In this document: one piece after another, positions 1 through 4,139 of the stretch
Layout of the letters: each line of letters opens with the position of its first letter
Numbering within the stretch: the first letter of the stretch is position 1
Assembly: GCA_015522055.1 (NCBI GenBank)
Contig: WAMZ01000079.1
Location: forward strand, 1-5,549
Reading direction: 5' to 3'
Source: Candidatus Geothermarchaeota archaeon
GTDB taxonomy: Archaea > Thermoproteota > Nitrososphaeria > Geothermarchaeales > JDFR-13
Length of the DNA: 5,549 nt
Translations under genes and position numbers: made by a program
Notes under the pieces: model-generated
What the model saw: only the letters and a program-made list of their open reading frames with translations
Database searches by the model: none
What the model was told of the DNA's origin: nothing

Positions 1-20
1 ATCACCAACAATTTAAGGCA

Positions 21-524
21 CTATATCTTTAAGCCTTTGATAAGGTCACGCCTCACCCTTTCCTTATCAAAATATAAGAATATATAATGTTTCTTACCAC
101 CTAGATCGATTAGATGAACCCTACTAGGCTCGAGGCCAGGGACCGGATAGTCATGCGTAACTAGGAGACCACCTTCATATAGAAACCTAATAAGTTTATT
201 CCTCATATGGGACAGGGCATCCCTCGTTAGATACGCATATATAATGTCGTATCTCTCGAGATTCTCCTTAAATAGGTCTCCCTTAATGACTTTAGCCCTA
301 TCTCCTATGCTAGAAAGCTTCTGCCTAGCTACCCTAACAAGGTTCGGGTCTATCTCGACACCAGTAACGCGTATATCATCATAGTGACGGCCGAAGACAT
401 GTAATACTCGCCCATCTCCACATCCCAAGTCTACCAAATGGGCACCCGAGGGGGGCTCGATAAACTTAACTAAGTGATTCAAAAAATCTTTGTCGGAGGG
501 ATAATAGACTACCCTCCTTGGCAT
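21..524 (-). CDS. aKMT-like SAM-dependent methyltransferase (probable protein-lysine methyltransferase)
   Basis: A small class I (Rossmann-fold) methyltransferase using S-adenosylmethionine. Counting from a possible TTG start at 530 (169 residues), SAM motif I is LVDLGCGDGR at 32-41, the acidic loop after strand 2 is GVEID at 57-61, KGD at 83-85 follows, and the motif IV region is YDIIYAYL at 94-101. The N-terminal YYPSDKDFL segment, the motif I wording, the strand-4 region and the late THDYPVPG stretch resemble, from memory, the Sulfolobus broad-specificity protein-lysine methyltransferase aKMT and the related FAM173 family, and the length (about 161 residues in aKMT) fits. The likely role is cytosolic methylation of lysines on proteins such as chromatin proteins; the substrate is inferred. 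I prefer the ATG at 524 (167 residues) over the TTG two codons upstream, but a leaderless transcript could use either. There is no Shine-Dalgarno sequence. Another small-molecule or protein methyltransferase remains possible. Confidence 0.88.
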   Translation of the reverse strand: MPRRVVYYPSDKDFLNHLVKFIEPPSGAHLVDLGCGDGRVLHVFGRHYDDIRVTGVEIDPNLVRVARQKLSSIGDRAKVIKGDLFKENLERYDIIYAYLTRDALSHMRNKLIRFLYEGGLLVTHDYPVPGLEPSRVHLIDLGGKKHYIFLYFDKERVRRDLIKGLKI

Positions 525-552
525 ACCCAATCTCTATTCTTTACATTGATGT

Positions 553-564
553 TAATAAAATTTT
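553..564 (-). promoter_or_regulatory. TATA-like promoter of the methyltransferase gene
   Basis: Read on the minus strand this is AAAATTTTATTA. Its TTTTATTA part is centred about 27 nt before the TTG at 530 and 33 nt before the ATG at 524, the archaeal TATA-to-start distance. This implies a leaderless or nearly leaderless transcript, independent of the flavin reductase gene that ends 67 bp upstream. It is a pattern call only. Confidence 0.5.
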
Positions 565-591
565 CCTAGACATTTGTCCAAAATCATATTA

Positions 592-1062
592 TTAGCCGCC
601 GTAGTACCATGGGGTATCCCAGATCACCAGCGGCTTAACATCCTCTTTATGGAGCCCGCCACCTACGTATCGAGCTATAAATATATCGTGGTCACCAGCC
701 TCATATACATCAACATACTCAACATCGATATAACCAACTGAATCATCAAGTATGAAGCCTCCACTCCTCTCAGATGGCCGAAAACTATAGCCATTGACCC
801 TACCATCCTCAACCTTCAGCTCGCCGAAGAAGGCCTTAACCATATCAAGGTCCCCTGAGGGCACAATATTTATAGTCATGTATCTCTTCTCCCTGAATAA
901 CTGGTTGATAGTAGACCCTTTCTTCAAAGCTATTACTAATAATGGGGGCTCAAATGAGGCTTGAGTCAACCAATTTATAACAGCCGCGGAAACGCCGGAG
1001 TCGCCACCGATACTTGCTATATATAATCCATAGGTAATCAGTCTCAATGGCCTCCTATCCAC
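592..1062 (-). CDS. flavin reductase-like FMN-binding split-barrel protein
   Basis: A 156-residue protein of the flavin reductase-like (DIM6/NTAB, COG1853) family, which binds FMN in a split beta-barrel, usually as a homodimer, and transfers electrons from NAD(P)H to flavin or, in some archaeal members, to ferric complexes. Family features are the FMN-site region with SAAVINWLTQASFEPPLLVIAL at about 25-46 (the small-residue/T-Q-x-S-x-x-PP pattern), TINIV at 63-67, AGDHDIFIARY at 122-132 (usual G-D-H-x-I-F-x-G/A), and a C-terminal DTPWYYGG, a common family ending. Length is normal. The start is GTG at 1062, six nucleotides after a GGGGTGG ribosome-binding site; an in-frame stop lies shortly upstream (1084-1086), so little extension is possible. 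An internal AGGAGG precedes a TTG at codon 6, but the spacing of 3 nt is too short. It is divergent from trpB2. The electron acceptor cannot be told from sequence; no partner monooxygenase is visible. Confidence 0.9.
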   Translation of the reverse strand: MDRRPLRLITYGLYIASIGGDSGVSAAVINWLTQASFEPPLLVIALKKGSTINQLFREKRYMTINIVPSGDLDMVKAFFGELKVEDGRVNGYSFRPSERSGGFILDDSVGYIDVEYVDVYEAGDHDIFIARYVGGGLHKEDVKPLVIWDTPWYYGG

Positions 1063-1068
1063 ATTAAA

Positions 1069-1075
1069 CCACCCC
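1069..1075 (-). promoter_or_regulatory. ribosome-binding site for the flavin reductase gene
   Basis: GGGGTGG on the minus strand lies 6 nt before a GTG codon at 1062. It is the main reason for choosing GTG as the start instead of a downstream TTG. Confidence 0.6.
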
Positions 1076-1112
1076 AGACAACACTATACCCAGATAGGCG
1101 AGAACATCGAGA

Positions 1113-1121
1113 GATATAAAT
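1113..1121 (-). promoter_or_regulatory. TATA-like promoter of the flavin reductase gene
   Basis: The minus strand reads ATTTATATC around here. A start of transcription about 27 nt downstream would fall near 1090, giving a leader of roughly 28 nt that includes the GGGGTGG site. That agreement supports the call, but the region is AT-rich and other boxes are possible. Confidence 0.45.
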
Positions 1122-1207
1122 CATTTAGGGATGTATATCAATCGCGGTTTATATCTAAACATCCACACGATTAAAAATTTACATAATATATATTCCGATA
1201 TACATTG

Positions 1208-1231
1208 TTTAAACCCCGAATAGATATATAT
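1208..1231 (+). promoter_or_regulatory. candidate TATA boxes of trpB2
   Basis: There are two alternatives. TTTAAA at 1208-1213 would place the transcription start near 1237, giving a leader of about 20 nt that still contains the AGGGGA site at 1245. TATATAT at 1225-1231 would give a start almost at the ATG, a leaderless message. The presence of the ribosome-binding site favours the first. A third AT-rich run at about 1182-1192 cannot be excluded. Confidence 0.4.
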
Positions 1232-1244
1232 CCATAATCATCGT

Positions 1245-1250
1245 AGGGGA
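1245..1250 (+). promoter_or_regulatory. ribosome-binding site of trpB2
   Basis: AGGGGA lies 6 nt before the ATG at 1257, a usual spacing. It fixes the start at 1257. Confidence 0.5.
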
Positions 1251-1256
1251 AGTCCT

Positions 1257-2558
1257 ATGGAGATAGATAGGGTGGATCTTGAGCCGGATGAACTCCCCAA
1301 ACATTGGTATAACATTCTACCAGATCTCCCCGAGCCTCTACCTAAACCTAAGGACCCTGGAGACGGCTCTAGGCTAAAGTTTCTCGAGGAGGTATTGATA
1401 CCCCAATGCTATAAGCAGGAATACTTGGAAGATCGGTATATCCAGATACCAGATGAACTGTGGGAGATGTATATCCATGCGGGTAGACCAAGGCCATTAT
1501 ATAGGGCGTTAAGGCTTGAGCGTAGGCTTAAGCTTAAGCGGGTTAAGCTATTTTACAAGAGGGAAGACCTTAGTCCAACCGGCTCCCACAAGGTAAACAC
1601 CGCGCTTGCACAAGCATACTACGCCTCAAAGGCAGGAATAGAGACACTGGTTACCGAGACCGGGGCTGGGCAATGGGGAACAGCGTTGTCATATGCAGCC
1701 AGGCTAAACGGTTTGGATGCCGTAGTATTCTGGGTAAGATCCGTATATAACTGGAAGAAGGATAGAAGGACATTTATGAAGCTCTATGGCGCTAAAGTAT
1801 ATGCCTCACCGAGCCGTGTAACCGAGGCCGGTAGACAGGGGCTCAAAAGGGGTGAGAAGGAGGGTTCCCTCGGTCTAGCCATATCGGAGGGGCTGGAATA
1901 TGCATCTAAAAAGCCTAACTCAGCCTATGCACTAGGATCCGTCCTCAACCACGTCTTACTACATCAGACGATTATAGGTCTAGAGACTAAGAAGCAGTTC
2001 GAGAAGATAGATATGTATCCAGATGTCATCGTGGCATGCCTAGGCGGTGGGAGCAACTTCGGAGGAATAAGTCTACCATTCATGCACGACGTACTGAAGA
2101 AGGGTAAGAGAATTAGATTTGTTGCTTCCCAATCGATGGCAGCACCAAATTTAATCAAGGGGGAATATAGGTATGACTATGGAGACACCGCTGAATACAC
2201 CCCCATGCTTAAAATGTATACACTTGGTCATAAGGTTAGGATGCCGCCTATAAAGGCCGATGGCCTAAGATATCATGCAGCAGCACCAATAATCAGTCTA
2301 CTACGCCATCATAACTTGATAGATGCGGTGGCTTATCCAATAGATGAGATGGCCGTATTCGAGGCTGCCCGCCTATTTGTGGAGACAGAGGGATGGCTCC
2401 CAGCACCAGAGTCTAGCTACGCAATAAGGGCGGCGATAGATTTGGCTCTAGAATACGAGAAAAAGGGACAAGAAAAGATTATATTGATGAATATCAGTGG
2501 ACATGGTTTCCTAGACCTCTATGCCTATAGAAAGATCCTATATGGCAGAGGCCGATAA
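1257..2558 (+). CDS. trpB2: tryptophan synthase beta chain, TrpB2 type
   Basis: PLP-dependent fold-type II enzyme of 433 residues, the TrpB2 (COG1350) class, which joins indole to a serine-derived aminoacrylate to give tryptophan. The family marks are all present: WYNILPDLPEPLPKP at 17-31, IPDELWE and GRPRPLYRA at 64-84, the PLP Schiff-base lysine K112 in PTGSHKVN, catalytic glutamate E134 in TETGAGQWG (Trp after Gln is TrpB2-like), the phosphate-binding GGGSN at 263-267, E385 in PAPESS, and NISGHGFLD at 412-420. Length is typical and longer than TrpB1 because of the N-terminal extension. Several archaeal TrpB2 enzymes are reported to prefer O-phosphoserine over serine, and many work without TrpA; which applies here is unknown. 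No other trp gene is in the window, so a stand-alone or indole-salvage role is plausible. Oddity: the strand before the PLP lysine reads KREDLSPTG, where TrpB2 usually has a K-x-E-G-x-x-PTG pattern and TrpB1 has KREDL. Confidence 0.95.
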   Translation: MEIDRVDLEPDELPKHWYNILPDLPEPLPKPKDPGDGSRLKFLEEVLIPQCYKQEYLEDRYIQIPDELWEMYIHAGRPRPLYRALRLERRLKLKRVKLFYKREDLSPTGSHKVNTALAQAYYASKAGIETLVTETGAGQWGTALSYAARLNGLDAVVFWVRSVYNWKKDRRTFMKLYGAKVYASPSRVTEAGRQGLKRGEKEGSLGLAISEGLEYASKKPNSAYALGSVLNHVLLHQTIIGLETKKQFEKIDMYPDVIVACLGGGSNFGGISLPFMHDVLKKGKRIRFVASQSMAAPNLIKGEYRYDYGDTAEYTPMLKMYTLGHKVRMPPIKADGLRYHAAAPIISLLRHHNLIDAVAYPIDEMAVFEAARLFVETEGWLPAPESSYAIRAAIDLALEYEKKGQEKIILMNISGHGFLDLYAYRKILYGRGR

Positions 2559-2572
2559 GGCTTTAGAGGAGG

Positions 2573-2580
2573 CTATATAC
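2573..2580 (+). promoter_or_regulatory. possible TATA box of the phosphatase gene
   Basis: CTATATAC in the 47-bp gap after trpB2 is centred about 29 nt before the ATG at 2606, which suggests a separate, nearly leaderless transcript. Co-transcription with trpB2 is equally possible because the gap is short and no clear T-rich terminator is seen in it. Confidence 0.35.
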
Positions 2581-2605
2581 TACATATTATTTAGCTGATG
2601 CAGAT

Positions 2606-3535
2606 ATGGCGATGGACCTCATTAGCAAGATATTGAGGAGTATAAGGAGCATCGATGAGAGTAGGATAGAGAGTTTCCTAAATGACTACATGGATTATTT
2701 AGACAATATGGATAAATACATATCCAGGGATGGAGCCGCGGTATACTTAGATGATGGTGATGCACTAGTCTTCGGGGATATACATGGTGACATAGCCACA
2801 CTATCATTATTACTTGATAAGGCTAATGCACCTAAATTAATCGAAGGCGGTGGGAAACTAATATTCCTAGGAGACTATATCGATAGAGGGGAGTATCAGA
2901 TAGAGACCATACTTTTCCTCATAACACTCCAACTGATGTATAAAGATAGAGTAATTCTACTCAGGGGGAATCACGAGCCGCCACAATGGCTCCTACCATA
3001 CCCCCACGACTTCCCTATATACCTCCGTAGCAGATACCCGAGTAGATGGAGAGAAATATATAAAATGTTTCTAGATATATTTGATAAGCTCCCCCTACTC
3101 TGTCTAACCAAGTCAGGTGTAGTTATGTTACATGGAGGGATCTCCGTAAAGCATAAAGATATAAACAGTTATAAGACTCCTGATAGGAGTCTAATCACCG
3201 AGATACTATGGAATGACCCTATGGCGGAGGATGGATACAGGCCTAGCTATAGAGGCGCTGGATACCTATTTGGCCCCGATATAACCACTGAATTTCTGAG
3301 GCAGAACGATTTGAGACTCATTATTAGGGGACATGAGCCGACCAACGGCTATGAATATAGGCATAGTGGCAGGATTATAACATTATTCTCGAGAACTGGC
3401 CCCCCATATATGAATAGACGTGCATCGGCGCTAAGAATAAATCTATATAAGCCTTATAGTCCCGGGGATGAACAGATAATATCAATATCGGAGGATGAGA
3501 TAAGGGATATACTGGGCCCAAAGTCACCCGAATAA
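2606..3535 (+). CDS. PPP-family (PP1/PP2A-type) Ser/Thr protein phosphatase
   Basis: A 309-residue metal-dependent phosphoesterase of the PPP family. All signature motifs are present in order: GDIHGD at 57-62, GDYIDRG at 89-95, RGNHE at 120-124, HGG at 176-178, LWNDP at 201-205 (eukaryotic LWSDP), RGAGYLFG at 216-223 and RGHE at 241-244. The dinuclear metal ligands would be D58, H60, D90, N122, H176 and H243, with R94, R120 and H123 as phosphate-binding or general-acid residues, so the active site looks intact. About 45 residues of mostly helical sequence precede the domain. There is no signal peptide or membrane segment, so it acts in the cytosol. The expected role is removal of phosphate from protein Ser/Thr, as shown for archaeal PP1-type enzymes; a nucleotide substrate (ApaH-like) is less likely given LWNDP and the PPP layout. 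The start is ATG 2606; an in-frame ATG at 2612 is an alternative. Its last 12 bp overlap the convergent macrodomain gene. Confidence 0.94.
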   Translation: MAMDLISKILRSIRSIDESRIESFLNDYMDYLDNMDKYISRDGAAVYLDDGDALVFGDIHGDIATLSLLLDKANAPKLIEGGGKLIFLGDYIDRGEYQIETILFLITLQLMYKDRVILLRGNHEPPQWLLPYPHDFPIYLRSRYPSRWREIYKMFLDIFDKLPLLCLTKSGVVMLHGGISVKHKDINSYKTPDRSLITEILWNDPMAEDGYRPSYRGAGYLFGPDITTEFLRQNDLRLIIRGHEPTNGYEYRHSGRIITLFSRTGPPYMNRRASALRINLYKPYSPGDEQIISISEDEIRDILGPKSPE

Positions 3536-4072
3536 TTTCTTGAATGTATCCCGGAAGACCTCATAGATACTAGATGTATATAGAACCAACATAATCTTCT
3601 TAATAGATGTATCAGGATTCTCATCTAGAAACAGTTTTATCCCCTCAGCCATAGCCTCAGCCGCCAGACCAGCTGGCACCCGATATACACCTGTGGATAT
3701 CGCGGGGAATGCTATACTCTCAAAGCCGAAGGAGTCGGCAAGCCTCATACTATTGTATACTGCCTTTATCAACTTATTACGCTCATCCCCCTCCCCATAG
3801 ACAGGGCCAACGGTGTGGATAACTTTCTTAGCCTTAAGATTCCCAGCAGTAGTCGCCACGGCCTCCCCCACCTCCAACGGCCCATACTCAGCTATGATCT
3901 TATTACTCTCCTTCTGGATAACATCCCCTCCCTTCTTGACAATTGCTAATGCGACACCACCGCCATGCTTAAGATATTTATTGGCCGCATTCACTATAGC
4001 GTCAGCCTCAACCTCAGTAATATCACCCTTGATAACTTGAATCTCCCTATTTCTATAGCCAAATATATTCAT
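3524..4072 (-). CDS. macrodomain protein, ADP-ribose binding or hydrolysing
   Basis: A single-domain 182-residue macro (Appr-1''-p processing) protein, about the size of Archaeoglobus AF1521. Visible motifs are IKGDITEVEADAIVNAAN at 14-31 (D17 for adenine and N28/N31 near the distal ribose), HGGGVALAI at 36-44 (the glycine-rich loop), VIHTVGPVY at 84-92 and FPAISTGVYRVP at 122-133 (the phosphate-binding loop). The N-x-x-N plus GGG and STGVY layout is that of the MacroD/AF1521 group, whose members bind ADP-ribose, remove ADP-ribose from acidic residues or deacetylate O-acetyl-ADP-ribose; ADP-ribose-1''-phosphate hydrolysis is another known activity. Which applies here is not decidable. It is cytosolic, with no signal or membrane segment. 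The ATG at 4072 lacks a ribosome-binding site and sits about 32 nt from a palindromic TATA, so a nearly leaderless message is likely. It is divergent from the ThDP enzyme and convergent with the phosphatase, which it overlaps by 12 bp. Confidence 0.95.
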   Translation of the reverse strand: MNIFGYRNREIQVIKGDITEVEADAIVNAANKYLKHGGGVALAIVKKGGDVIQKESNKIIAEYGPLEVGEAVATTAGNLKAKKVIHTVGPVYGEGDERNKLIKAVYNSMRLADSFGFESIAFPAISTGVYRVPAGLAAEAMAEGIKLFLDENPDTSIKKIMLVLYTSSIYEVFRDTFKKLFG

Positions 4073-4099
4073 ACAAATAATTTCCCACTATTGGAGTAA

Positions 4100-4109
4100 T
4101 TAATATTAA
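4100..4109. promoter_or_regulatory. palindromic TATA element of a bidirectional promoter
   Basis: TTAATATTAA is a perfect 10-bp palindrome near the middle of the 67-bp gap between the divergent macrodomain and ThDP genes. Its centre is about 32 nt from the macrodomain ATG (4072) and 35 nt from the ThDP ATG (4140), suitable for a TATA box in both directions. On the plus side AGTAAT (4095-4100) fits the Sulfolobus BRE consensus RNWAAW; the minus side has a weaker match. A second run, TATAATA at 4116-4122, is too close to 4140 to serve the plus gene. Confidence 0.5.
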
Positions 4110-4129
4110 ATGGTCTATAATAGATAGGC

Positions 4130-4134
4130 GGGTG
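4130..4134 (+). promoter_or_regulatory. ribosome-binding site of the ThDP enzyme gene
   Basis: GGGTG lies 5 nt before the ATG at 4140. It selects this ATG over the ATG at 4136, which is in another frame and meets a stop after 13 codons. An in-frame TAG at 4125-4127 rules out a longer start. Confidence 0.55.
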
Positions 4135-4139
4135 TATGG

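Larger units (their letters stand above)
1063..1256. other. divergent intergenic region between flavin reductase and trpB2
   Basis: A 194-bp non-coding stretch, the longest in the window, holding the promoters of both flanking genes. It contains a perfect 8-bp palindrome GTTTAAAC (1207-1214), a gapped repeat of the same half-site GTTTA-TATC-TAAAC (1147-1160), and a 9-bp inverted pair ATGTATATC (1131-1139) and GATATACAT (1197-1205). These may be regulator sites but may also be chance in AT-rich DNA. I see no small gene, tRNA or recognisable riboswitch here. Confidence 0.6.

Noticed and set aside
569..578. Palindrome-like GACATTTGTC upstream of the methyltransferase promoter
   Set aside because: Only 4-bp arms with a 2-nt centre and no T-tract, so neither a convincing operator nor a terminator hairpin.
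1065..1256. Possible tRNA, riboswitch or attenuator upstream of trpB2
   Set aside because: No cloverleaf, no A/B-box sequences, no Trp-codon leader peptide and no stable GC-rich stem could be found by eye.
1964..2158. Antisense open frame inside trpB2
   Set aside because: It lies fully opposite a strongly conserved coding region and has low-complexity, unfamily-like sequence; a shadow.
2542..2598. An 18-codon open frame starting ATGGCAGAGG, overlapping the trpB2 end and the gap before the phosphatase
   Set aside because: It is very short, mostly overlaps another frame, has no ribosome-binding site and matches nothing I recognise; likely chance.
2622..2807. Antisense open frame inside the phosphatase gene, rich in His, Tyr and Cys
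   Set aside because: Its odd composition is what the reverse strand of ATA/GAT/ATG-rich coding DNA gives; no motif or start signal.
3813..4040. Plus-strand open frame opposite the macrodomain gene
   Set aside because: The macrodomain frame is unmistakable; this hydrophobic Ala/Thr/Pro-rich translation is its complement.
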